From Amyelois transitella (lineage: Eukaryota > Arthropoda > Insecta > Lepidoptera > Pyralidae), in assembly GCF_032362555.1 (NCBI RefSeq), contig NC_083535.1, forward strand, positions 6,944,001-7,008,000: a DNA stretch of 64,000 nucleotides. Reading direction: 5' to 3'. The notes beneath the pieces were generated by a model. It had not been told where the DNA came from. It was given only the letters and a program-made list of their open reading frames with translations, and ran no database searches. A program made the position numbers and the translations under genes. This document shows, piece by piece, positions 12,865 through 24,354 of the stretch (position 1 is the first letter of the stretch; the number at the start of each line of letters is the position of its first letter).

Positions 12865-12912
12865 GAAAAGCTACGAAGTTGCTACGAAAAGGCTACGATT
12901 AACTACGAAAGT
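12865..12912 (+). repeat. Degenerate tandem of CTACGAA units
   Basis: Five CTACGA units within about 50 bp (CTACGAAAAG, CTACGAAGTTG, CTACGAAAAGG, CTACGATTAA, CTACGAAAG). Related to the motif cluster at 5216-5305. Confidence 0.65.
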
Positions 12913-14559
12913 CCGAGATGCATTGGAGATGTTTCTAGCGAAAACTTATCCAATATCAAACTACTCGCTTCCACAGAAATTATTCCTTACATTTTCAACA
13001 ATACTTGTTTTGGATGGCGATTTCACTTCCGTGATAAATTTATTAATAAAAATAAAATTTTTATATTCGTTTCCATTAGTTTTTACTTTACGTATTCCAT
13101 ACAAAAAAATAAAGGTACCTACAACTATTTTGATATTAAAAATTGATAGTCTAAGAATGCTTAGTTTTAATTAAATAAAAGGTAACTCTAAGGTTCGTCT
13201 GAAGATAGACCTCATAATGTTATTATTATACATATTTTAGTTGTCTTCAGACTTCGTAACTTTCTTTCTGATCTTTGTGTATTCCAAGTTGCTTCCCCGC
13301 GACTTCGAAAGCATTTTTTTTTTTCAACGCTGATACCTTTATAATTATACGAGCCTTTAAGAGCAATCCACATGAAATTATTTTGAGTACCTAATGTTCC
13401 TATTTATTTTAATTGCTTTAACAAAACAATAAATTATACAAATAAACTGCATAAAAATAATAAAAGAATAAGGTGAACTTATCCCATTAAGGATTTATAT
13501 CCTGGCAATACCCAAATCAATCTAGTTTTCCCACATGAACATCGTAGGTAATGGATACAAATTGCGTGTGTGTACCCATCTCTCATGACACCAGTTTAGC
13601 TTACTCTAGCTTGAGCTTTCCTCTTACGTAAACCTACTGCCGGCTAGTTTCCACGGATTTGGAAATCGCTACGTTGAAAGCTGCTGTAATGTGTTCCCAG
13701 ACTAGAACTAATACTCGATAGTAAACACCCGACCGAGCGTTGGCAAACATCAGCTTGGAGTATTGATATGTCGGCTTTGGATACATAATATTTATACGAG
13801 TACATATACCGCTCTCAACATATAGGTACGACGTCGCTATCTCTTCGCTAAAACAGCAGAAAATTATAGTTTATTCCAATTTGGTCATCTGGGTGATCAA
13901 ATTCCACATTACAAACATTTTGTTTGCATATTATAAGAACCTAAATCGGCCTAGAGTCAATTCACTAATTTGAAGATTACCTCACTACCTTTTCCCTCAC
14001 TCTAAGAGCATCGATCAGTAATCTTAGGTGCTGCGGTAAGATTCGAACTTGTGTACCTTTGAATTTTAATGCACTACCTACTTGTATTGTTCCTCCTGAT
14101 ATGATGTGATCCTTATATACCTCGTTATTTTCGTGTATTCTCTTATTATTGTGCAATCATCTTGGATCTTCTTACCTCGTTGCTGCTAAAGTGATTTTTT
14201 ATAATTTTAGTGTAAAACAATTCCACGAGCGGAGTAACGAATAAATGAAATAAAAGTTAATTCCATAACGTTCACTGTAGAACAAGTACTTATTAATTAA
14301 AATGTTATAAAGCTCCGACGTAAACTCTAGTCACTACCCAACTTATTCGCTGAGACTTTTCCAATTAACGCTAGACGATAAGTCTCCTGTAAGTTGCCGA
14401 AGATTGCAAGGCGTTTGGTATCACCGAGTCACATTTAAGGCTTGAAATATTACTTTAGTTTCTGTCGCAAAATATTAATTTCATTTGGGACAGATCTTTC
14501 TCCTTGAACTTACGCGACTGCAAATAAGAATATTTGTATTAAATTCCGATTTTCTTGAA

Positions 14560-14690
14560 TAATATTATAAATGCAAAAGTAAGTTTTTAAGTTACCTCTT
14601 CGGACAAATCGCTGCGAAATTTTACTAACATAAAGTGTAGAGTATCTTAAAGACAAATACGTGGACGGAGTCGCGGGCGAAAATGATACA
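14560..14690 (+). repeat. Degenerate Helitron-like fragment
   Basis: Contains AATATTATAAATGCAAAAGT at the start and GTGGACGGAGTCGCGGGCGA at the end, the remains of the TTATAAATGCGAAAG...GACGAAGTCGCGGGC type seen at 60302-60507. Strongly mutated, no CTAGT terminus. Confidence 0.45.
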
Positions 14691-17600
14691 TAAAGTGCAA
14701 AAATTTAATACAACCAAGTAGCTTTACGTAGTTGAAATTCTTTTCCGATTCGACCTTCAACGCAGACATTCTCAGAATGTGCGGGACAAGGTTCCTGATA
14801 ACTGTGCGAAGGTCGTCACAAGGACGGCTTGGTCCTGCAGGTAAGTATCTTCAAGGACTCTTTAACTTCGCGCAATCTCCGTATATAGGTACCGGAAATA
14901 CAGGTTCATTCATAAGATGTGTTTGTTAAAAAAAGGATTTGATTTTTGTTACGTTTTCACAGAAACAGCGGAGCAAATGCAAATATGAATCCTATTTTCC
15001 TCGTGGACCAACTGATATGCACAACTAATTATGCCGTTCCATTGTGTTCCTATTAACTAACCTAACGAAATACATCTACAGTGTCAAATAGTTGTGCCAC
15101 TCCTGATGAGTATTCCTAATAATAATAGCGAATAATAAAAATGTAACAAAACAAAATTCACACAAAAGAAGCCAGTCTTGTCAATGCTGGTTTGAGACGA
15201 ATGCACAAAATAAGCACACCTCAGACGCAAACCGCTATTCTTAAATCGTAAATGTAGGTCGACGGAGAGGGTCAGATTAATTTCTGCAGACGTTGCAACA
15301 TGTTTCGGATTTGGCAAATTCAGTGAAGTGCGTTCAACAAGTCAAAGTTACATTTTCACATATTTGTCAGCTAATACTCCGACAGCGAACTAAAATATAT
15401 TTGTATGAAATACACGAATCGTTCCGCCCTGTTACACAAATTATGAAGGCTATGTAGGCCACCACGGCGCTTTCGGTACAGAGGCGCAGCTGTGGAGCTG
15501 TGACTATACAGTGTATACTTACGTATGACTTGTTGTGTTGATTTGATCACGACTTATAGGTTGAATGGTTTTTTGTTACCTCTCGATGGATAATCGATTT
15601 GGGAACTTGGTAGGTAAGTAGTTGCTTAAAATGTTGGGGAAAACTCCTTCTTAGTTCGCACAAAGCAAACTTTTTGTATGTATGGTCAAAATGCAACACA
15701 ACTAGTAAATCTTGATGAAAAATGTGTAGAAGTAGAAGGATAAAGAAACCAAAAAAATCATGTATTTGATAATATTTTTTATTGAACACGAGAGCACAGA
15801 GTGCCATATATATAGTTACAAAGCTCAATATCATTTTATTGCTGCTATATAGGGAAGCTTTTAACAATGTGTATGTACTTCAGCGATACTGATAGTTATT
15901 ATTTTTAGTTACATCAGCTTACTTTCCCTAGTTAACCAAGATTACTTTTAAGTGCAAATAATATCCTAAATACAAAATGTATAATAATTACAAATCATTT
16001 AATTAATTGATTGATAAATATGAGATACACATTATGCCAATTCACACATTGATTTCATAATAATATAGTTAACTTATATTTGCAATAATACAAAAAAATA
16101 ATTACTTGAAACACTTGCGTAATTACTATATAGGACAATTTTAACATCAGTCGAATACATTAGCCTCAGCATATCTAACTAGTTTTAATCTATATAATTA
16201 AGAATTTTAACACATAGCTTTGGTTAAACGCATATATAATAAATAACAGAGAGCAGTATCGTAAATAAACATAATTGAGAATTTGTAACTGCAATGAAAT
16301 ACTTTTTGTTTCACTCATAAGGAGGTTTTAAAGTTTCACGGTCAACGAATATTCAAAATTTCAGCACTACTCAGCACCGCTAAATAATACTTATAAAAAG
16401 CATAATAAAGGAGTTAATAGATAAGACTAAAACGTCACTTTATCCCTAGAGCCACATTGTACCATTACACAAGCCAATTATATTCAAGTAATAAATAATG
16501 ACTTCGTACAACATAGCGAATCAAATTGACTTTATTCGTTGACTACATTCACAAAAATAAACGTTTTAGTGAGCATTAAAGTGTTTTATCTATTTTGCTA
16601 TTTTAATGAATAGATTTTTTTGTTTTATAAAATTCGAGTAAGAATAAATTCCCTTATCGCGAATTATTGCTTACAATATCAAAGTATGTGATCCATCGAC
16701 ACGATATGTCATTCATACAGTAAAGGCATCACTTATTATAGACGCTAAAAATTTGTACGAAACATTTAATACCACTCTGAAAGCTAATTAAGGCAAGATC
16801 TTATACGACATAATAGCAGACAAATAAGATTTTTATTTTATCCGACTAGAAGAATTCCCCTTGAATAAATCCCTAAGATATGAGCAAAATGACTGGCAAC
16901 TTCTAGTTTCTAGAAAAAACATATAAGCCCGGAACAAACTAAGTTGTATAAACATTCCGACGCTCTGCTACAAAGGAACCTGTAGAGCGAACTGCAAACT
17001 ATAGAAGCCTGAGTACCACTCCTTTCAATCCATATCAAGCGCAAATAGCACTTCGGAGGTGAGAATCTGAGGAGCGCCTTTGATACTCAGGGATGCGTAC
17101 TGATAGTATTGTTTACTTACACTCTTACGAAAGTTGTTCAATGCAAGTTGCATTGAGCGACGTACAATTTTTATAATAAAATTTCATGCAACTAGTAAAT
17201 AACCTCATATATATTATCCGCCCATGTATTTGAAAAAACAATCCCATCTTTTCCTAAAAGTAACGGTAAGCCAAATTTCATGATGAAATACGTAAATGTA
17301 CAAGTATAAACCAAAACCGGGTTCATGCGCGTTTTCTAGTTTATTCTGAATGCCATTTAGAAGAAATACTTAGAAAACGATTTAAATGAATTTTCTACAA
17401 TTCTCTTAATAATTTATTTATTGTATATTTATTAGGTATCTTAAAGACGACCTTACCTCAGTTCGTGTTTTATCAGTAACACAAGTTTAACCTTTCCATA
17501 GAAAACTATTGTGTACAACGATACAAAAGTAGTTTACAGGCTAGGTCAGATGATGTCGTTCTAAGCCAATTAATCAAAGTAGCAAAATTCAACGGCTTCG

Positions 17601-18835
17601 CTGACCCTTCTATTTTGTTAGATCCTTAGCATTAACTGTTAACCAAACATGAATGCATGGAAATTGAAAAAATAAATGTGTTTCTTTACATATTCAAATA
17701 TTTCTTAATTACTTTTTGTGTTTTTGACTAATGGTAGAGACAATATCGTATTCACAACGTTGAGAGTGGAGAAAGCACGTATCATTCGAATACTGTGCTT
17801 AGTGTTAGTGTTCGTTGTTTGCGCCACAACCTCAAGTAAGACTAAAGTTTCATAATTTGCAATAGTAACATTGGATGAACAAGGTATTTTAATAAAATGT
17901 GTTTATTCCCGGATCTCCATAATGAATTCACCGAAAAAAAAAACTCAACGCAAATTCACCGGCAGCGGACGAGATAAATTTATGGTAAACACTCAGCGGA
18001 CGTAGTAACAATCGCAAGCTGACAGCTAATGAGAGTTATTAATCGAATTAGTAGTTGATGGTGGCCGCTTCAAAATAAACGGACGATGCTCGCCTCGCAT
18101 TCCTGGTACCGCCGGCGGAAATTCACAGCGGAAGTGCAGCACCGCGCCACCTCGATAACGGCCACTTACAGCGAAAACCAGCTTGTATTTATGACCAACC
18201 ATTTATATTTTAAACCAACATTTTTAATATTTTACATCAAACAGATTAACTATGTTGACTTAGTGTATTTTACTAACTTGTTTGTGTTTTACACTAAATG
18301 GCGTCGTTTACCCTTGTCTCACCAGGAGGACCATGGGTAAAGGACACAAAAAATGTTAATCTGCCTTAAATCGCGACTGATTTCACATCGGAAATTACGT
18401 AGGTATTTTAAAATTATTTTCTTGTTTTAATAATTACATGAATCACCCTTACCAAGAAAAGGGCAGTTGTTAAGAACGTATCTAGTTTATATGTATCTAC
18501 ATTACATGCATTACATTTAATGTCATTATTTTTTGTCTATTTATATTTTTTTGCCTTTCTGACTAAACTGCCGACATATACAAAGACGACATTCATTATC
18601 TCTTAGTTCGGTCTAATGTATTCTATCCAGGCAATATAGTCAACGTCCAAACATATAAAAATCGTTATCTTTATGAAGTCAGAGTTAGTATTTACGGAAG
18701 TCTTTGATTACAATAAGCAATAAAGATTTCATTTCATTTCAATTTAAAAGTATAATGTCAATATATGTCAATTGAAATAGTTCAAATATAATATTTGCTT
18801 TAATAAACGAATCAAACGTTTATTATTTTCGCACC

Positions 18836-18925
18836 ATGGTCAAAAGGCGCATCTCGGTCTCCTCTCCATTTAGGTGAGGATGTAGGTAAACGGGATTTGA
18901 GCCAGGAGAAGAATAAACGTATCTA
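18836..18925 (+). repeat. GCAAAGGTTG family fragment
   Basis: Second half of the family only: CATGGTCAAAAGGCGCATCT, CTCCTCTCC, and GGATGTAGGTAAACGGGAT. It shows the uninverted order of the segment that is rearranged at 9859-9968. Confidence 0.6.
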
Positions 18926-21079
18926 GCGTTTTTTCTATATGAATATTATATATTGTATCGTCTTAAATATCTACAAATTCGCGAAGTCACCGAAGGCAGG
19001 CGTGGTGAAGCAAAACTGCTTTAGTATATAAATAGAATTCGGATGAATATAATACCATAGAAGTGCAAGTACTGGTGAATGTGTCGTGGCAACTCCTGAT
19101 TGTTAGAAACATTAGTCGCCATATCGATTTTATCTTGCTTGGCATGTTTTATTTTATTTTACAGTGTTAGAACTGCACAAAAAAAATTTGTGTTATGCCA
19201 TAAAGAAAAGATAAGTTAATTATTCTTATAGTTCCAAGTGCAATATGACATTTCTTTTGTTTTATATTATTCAGATTAATATATTTTTACAAAAAATACC
19301 CAATCATATTAAATCGCCAGTAGCAAATTTTTCTGAAAATTAACCAGATATTATCACTTTAATGTATTAAATCAAACGTATATATAATCTGGGCGACTAA
19401 TATTTTGTTCGATAAATTTATCTTGATAATAGGATATTTAAATCAAATACATACTTAATACGTGCCTGCTCGAGGCAGCCGTCATATGCAGTTATCCAAT
19501 TAACAATACTGGCAACAAGGTTTATTGACTAAAAATTTTAGGTTCCAAATAGAATCAATAAAAGCAATTAATTGCAACGAGGCGATTATTATAACTAAGG
19601 ATAAGATTTTGAATGTAATGGATTATGCATTTGATTGCATACGTCGTCACAACGATGTTCCATTTTACGAACCACAAGAGTACGCCCGCGGCTTCGCCCT
19701 CGTAAACCGAATAATCCCTTTAATAATCCGTTCAGAATTTCGGTATTTCTTCTCTTAATGCACACCAATGCCACATGAGGAACATACATGACAAATTTCA
19801 AACCTCTAGACTTCACGGTCTCTTTTATATATTTAGTTGCGAAATTAGGCCTTGCAAATAAGGTATTTCCCCAGCACATCAATTCACGATAAAAATATAT
19901 TTTAGTATTTCAAATATTCGCAAAACTGCATTATTCGCATAACTGCAATTATGGGAAACTTTAATAATACAAAAAAAAAATAAAAAAATAAACAAAGTGA
20001 ATATGTTTATTATATTTTTATTTTCGTGAAGAAGTTAACGTTGTTAGAATATGCTATATCATACCCATCAAATTTGAAATAGTATGTATGGGTTGCGATT
20101 GAAGTGATCAGTGCAGTTTCATTTGTTGCTCAGTTATACTAAATATTGCACTTCTTTTTATTAAAATTTCTATTTTAATTCAATTTCGCCAAAGATGTAC
20201 CAATAAACATCAAAGCAGTGCCACCGCATTAAGAATTTTTTAATGTTTCATTCAAACCTTCGAATTTTAAGATTATTATATATCCTACACCTTCTCGCAA
20301 TTAATAAAATGTACCTATGTAGAAATTCAGAAAAGAGATTTTTAAATCTTGACTTAAATCTTTAAAACTAGGTTCTTAAAGTCAGATAACGTAACGTTCG
20401 TGCCTCTAAACGTTAACTTTAAGTACTTATAAAAAGAAAACTAAATTAAAATGTTAACTTTGTTTCTGCATATAACGGACCAAGTGCGTGTAGGGATCGC
20501 GAACCGGGGGTTACAGACTTGCATCATTGCTCTACTAAAAAGAACTAGGTTGGACAAATCCAACTTTGCCTCTCAATTCCAGGACAAGGTTTATAAAACT
20601 GCAAAAAAGTTTGTAAAAGGAACAGCGCTGTTTTGAGAGACTTGTACCCATAATAATGTAATAGTATTTGTGTTTAATATTAATAACCGAGTAGGTAGAT
20701 ACCCTACGTAGTTTTCTTAATTATGTGGAGTGTCAATAAAATGTAAAGATTTTTTTGCTGATTTTTTTAACAATTTTTTAATGAAAATTGCAACACCACC
20801 ATAAGAATGGGCCAAATAAACACAAATGTTTTCTGCAAAATACTAATTTTCCTAATCACCTTACATGCAGATAAAGCTTCATCGATAAAGCATCTGTGAA
20901 GCTTTCATGACTTTAAGCATCCTGTAGGCGAAACCATCTGTTCGTAAGAGAAGTTAGCGGCATTAAATTTTCATTCAAGGTTCTATAAATCATTCGGAGT
21001 ATATTAATTTCAAATGAAATAAATATTGAGAGAAAATTGATTGAAAACTAAGACAGAAAAATTGAGAATACATGTTGGT

Positions 21080-22890
21080 TAGGGTGTCCCTTATATGACA
21101 AAAAAAATTTTTTTTTGGAATTTTGAAATGCATACCCTCTATATTTTTTACTAATGCTATAAGATACTTAAATATAAAATTTTATCAATCTAGCATAACT
21201 GCAACCAATGCCGACCGAGCTTCAAAGTTTAGTAAAAAACGTGTTTCCTTCTAAAATTTCGGTCTGCTGTAAAATCACTATAAATGCAATGGATGAAGTG
21301 AATGAAAATAAAAAAATAAATTAATAGAACATGAATCTTTAATTAAAAACATAAATTAATAACAATCACTCAGGGTAACTTCATTTTAGAGTAGTTTTTT
21401 TACAGTCCGGATACAATTTTCTATGTTCCTGGACACAGCGCAGTAAGAACTGTTATTGTTCTTCTTCAACCGTGATAAGTCCGTTATAATCTTGCAATTA
21501 TTTAACAGCCCTTTCAGCAGTATCATTTACAACTCCCAAATAACTTTTTTTAGCTTCCAGAAAAGCAGAATTGTTATTCCAAGAAGATGCAACTTTCTTT
21601 AGAAAACTGTTGTCGATCTGCAGTCGCGATAAAAATTGTGTGCTCTTTTCCGATACGAAATCATCCAGTGTTTTGTCTGAAAAAAGTAGAAATCAGTAAA
21701 ATAAAAATTCAACAACAATTTAAAAAAAATAACAAAATGTTTATTTAAATTACAAAATAACTTTTGAGTCAGTTTTTCCTTCGACGGGTCATGCTAAAAT
21801 CTGAGTTTTTGTCCTTGTTGAAGTTGGCAATAATTTTCTTCTTAGTTTGGTTATAAACTTCATCATCACATAGTAAAGAATGACTGTCTCTTCACATAAG
21901 TACTACAAGTGATGGCTGGACTTGCTTAAAGCTTAAGATGTTGTTGCGTCAACGTTTTCGTACTCTTTTAACATGTGCTTTGGGCGCCACTGTAAGTACT
22001 CGTACATTTGAACATCCGGCAAGCTGAGTATAGAATTCAAGATCTGTTCTTCGTCTGAATCTCCCAGACTTTCTAAGGAATTTATGGTGGAAGTAGATGC
22101 AACAACTAGTGATTCTCTTTGTCTTACAATTCTTGCCTCTTCTTCCAATCGTCGTTGTCCAGATCTTCCTTTTTTTTCCGCCAATTTTTTATCTACACCA
22201 CCTAAGCATCCCGGGCGACCTGGAACTCTCTGTTTCATTAAAAAATATTTATGTCCCTCTATTTTCATTCTCTCAAAAGCATCAGCATATCAAACAAATT
22301 ATCAAGCTTAATTTCGAATTGCTCTCACGGCTCTGAAACGTTACCTGAGTTTTCTTACAATTTTTTTGCAACTTTCTCCAAACATGATACTGATGATGAT
22401 GTTTCTTCACGCAGTTCGGAAATACCCTTGTTAGAATTCTTGCATTTTCTCACTATATGATGCACTCTTTAATCACAAAATTTGCAATTTCACTAACAGT
22501 CAATTTAACCTAACGAATATTGTAAAATAGGACTGTGAGAACTCTTGTCGATTAAATGGTAATTTTGCACCATTTATTTGGTAGCTAGGCAATCCGATAA
22601 GAAAAATATTTTGTTTATCACCCGTTATTCCACCGACATGTTAAGCCCTAAAAATGGAGCACTAATAGTTTTAAAAAATTACTTAGGAAATGGCAAATAA
22701 AACTGGTAGTTACAAGTCACAGCGCAGTACGTTGCGCAACTTGTATAGAAAAGTTTAAATAGCAAGTCGGCACGGGTTATCGTTTATAAATTGAACTAAT
22801 ATTTTTTTCTAGACAATATAGGGTTATTACGAAACTTTTAAGAAGGTATGCGTAAAAAAATATCGAACTTGAAATTTAAGGGACACCCTA
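21080..22890. mobile_element. hAT-like DNA transposon, degenerate
   Basis: The 1811-bp element begins TAGGGTGTCCCTTA and ends with the reverse complement of TAGGGTGTCCCTTA, a 14-bp perfect terminal inverted repeat with weaker similarity further in. It is flanked on both sides by ATGTTGGT (21072-21079 and 22891-22898), a perfect 8-bp target duplication. TIRs starting YARNG and 8-bp duplications are typical of hAT elements; P-type elements also make 8-bp duplications, so the superfamily is inferred. Minus-strand coding remnants exist at 22268-21933 (with GRPGCLGG and a Glu/Arg-rich helix) and about 21690-21400 (with VNDTAERAVK followed by a stop, then YNGLITVEEEQ). The second piece resembles an uncharacterised transposon protein family I have seen in insects and cnidarians. 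No intact transposase is present. Confidence 0.8.
21933..22268 (-). pseudogene. Coding remnant of the hAT-like element
   Basis: A 111-codon open stretch on the minus strand inside the transposon. It has a Gly/Pro-Arg motif (VPGRPGCLGG), then a strongly charged helix (KKLAEKKGRSGQRRLEEEA) and a C-terminal part ending in DVQMYEYLQWRPKHMLKEYE. A further remnant lies at lower coordinates (21690-21400) with at least one internal stop. I do not recognise catalytic residues, so this may be the DNA-binding or linker part of a transposase, or a second element-encoded protein. Confidence 0.5.
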
Positions 22891-23430
22891 ATGTTGGTAT
22901 TTTAAGTACAAAAAATATTTCAAAGGGTTTTATATCAATACAGAGTAATTGGATCCACATGTCCAACTCTAAAGGCACTCCAATTAATTTGGTTTTGCTG
23001 TTTTTGCTTTGAGGGATTACTGCTATACGATAGCGCCGCAGAAATAGGAGTTTTTACTTATATTTGTAACAGCAAAAATTATACTTGATAAAAGTAATAG
23101 TAATAGTAAGATTCGACAAAGATTTTTTTATGATTTTTTTTAATTATACAAGAGATATTTTGTTTTTTTTTGTTTATTTTCTTGTAATTAAAATTGCAAG
23201 AAATTGTTAAGGTTCACATCAGTTATTTAGCTCACTTTTATTTAAAAGAATATATTACTTTCTTCCACTTCGCGTCATTTGCCAACTCCAATGAATTGAA
23301 TTGAACTGAACTCACTGATACTTTCATCGTACTCCATCTTACATCGTTCACTTACGTCACAAGCTCTTTTTTCTTGATATCACTACCAAAACGATATCTT
23401 TCTTATTTTATAATTTAAATAAGAAAAATT

Positions 23431-23560
23431 TGTCACTATTTGAATCTCGGTTCTATCATTAAGCCAAATAGCTGAACGTGGCCATTCAGTCTTTTCAAGA
23501 CTGTTGGCTCTGTCTACCCCGCAAGGGATATAGACGTGATCATATGTATGTATGTATGTT
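23431..23560 (+). repeat. LINE-type 3' end (TGTCACTATTTGAATCTC family)
   Basis: Reads TGTCACTATTTGAATCTC, then CTGAACGTGGCCATTCAGTC, TTGGCTCTGTCTACCCCGCA, AGGGATATAGACGTGATC and ends in (TATG)4. Longer copies are at 51954-52206 and 59751-60013. The fixed end in a microsatellite and variable 5' truncation fit a LINE or a SINE sharing its tail; clade not assigned. Confidence 0.75.
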
Positions 23561-23934
23561 TATAATTTACTTACCTTTGGTTGTTGTAAATTTCAATTTG
23601 ATCGAGTGAATTAATTCAGCTCATTTTCTCTCACCTACGGATATAAAGGAATACATGATTCATCATAATTTTGTAGCCAAAAGCCTATTAGTACCAAGTC
23701 AAACTAATAGAAGTAAATCTCAATAGAGAAAAGTCAGCTCAGGTCCTCGACACTAAAAACAAGACCTTATGAGAAAATGTGATGCTATTTATTGTATCTA
23801 TGTACCTACTAACTAAAAAAATATTGTTCGGTGGATTGAGTATACATGTCCAGTCCATATTATTTCTTAAATAACGCACATCATATCTAAAAAAGAAGTT
23901 TAATAGTCCTACCTAATGATAGCTTTTATTTTCC

Positions 23935-23940
23935 ATCTTC
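23935..23940 (-). terminator. Possible poly(A) signal of RalGPS
   Basis: AATAAA on the minus strand about 415 bp after the RalGPS stop codon. Several other AT-rich candidates exist nearby, so the choice is weak. Confidence 0.3.
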
Positions 23941-24354
23941 CTCTACTTGTGATTCGTGTTATCTTAACGTGATGTATTTGTTACAGTTTAAAATTTATGG
24001 GTCTAATCTCAACACATTTTGTGACAAACGATAGAATAATATCCGTTCTCTATATTTACAATACAAATAGTGCGTTACATTACTATAAGTACTAAAGTAT
24101 AATTACAAATAATATTAAACTGTTTAAAATTTGTTCAAATCCAGACTTGCATTTAATAAAAATAAAATATGCAGTCAAAATGCGACACAATCAATTCGAG
24201 ATTGAATCAGATCACAAAGTAACTAAATTAAGACCGTCATGTGAAACCAATATAAGCTTATCTCGCTTTGTGTACAGATCTGACTGAGATGCAAGATCAG
24301 CTTATAATGGTCTTCGTGTGACAGACTATGCGGTCACCGGAGCACGCGCACATG

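Larger units (their letters stand above)
10761..21079. other. No supported gene; repeats and two weak exon candidates
   Basis: Mainly AT-rich sequence. Holds a SINE (12085-12190) next to a GC-rich stretch to about 12480, a CTACGA tandem, a Helitron fragment (14560-14690) and a repeat fragment (18836-18925). Two stretches look exon-like by eye: 14750-14838, ending in CAG before GTAAGTAT, and 17743-17834, encoding a hydrophobic run before GTAAGA. Neither has a homologue that I recognise. Confidence 0.4.
22899..24354. other. RalGPS 3' flank, no further gene
   Basis: Contains the LINE-type 3' end at 23431-23560 and probably the RalGPS 3' UTR on the minus strand. Nothing else coding was seen. Confidence 0.5.

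Noticed and set aside
15547..15867. 106-codon minus-strand open frame
   Set aside because: AT-rich, hydrophobic by composition, no recognised motif, no splice context, no sister copy.
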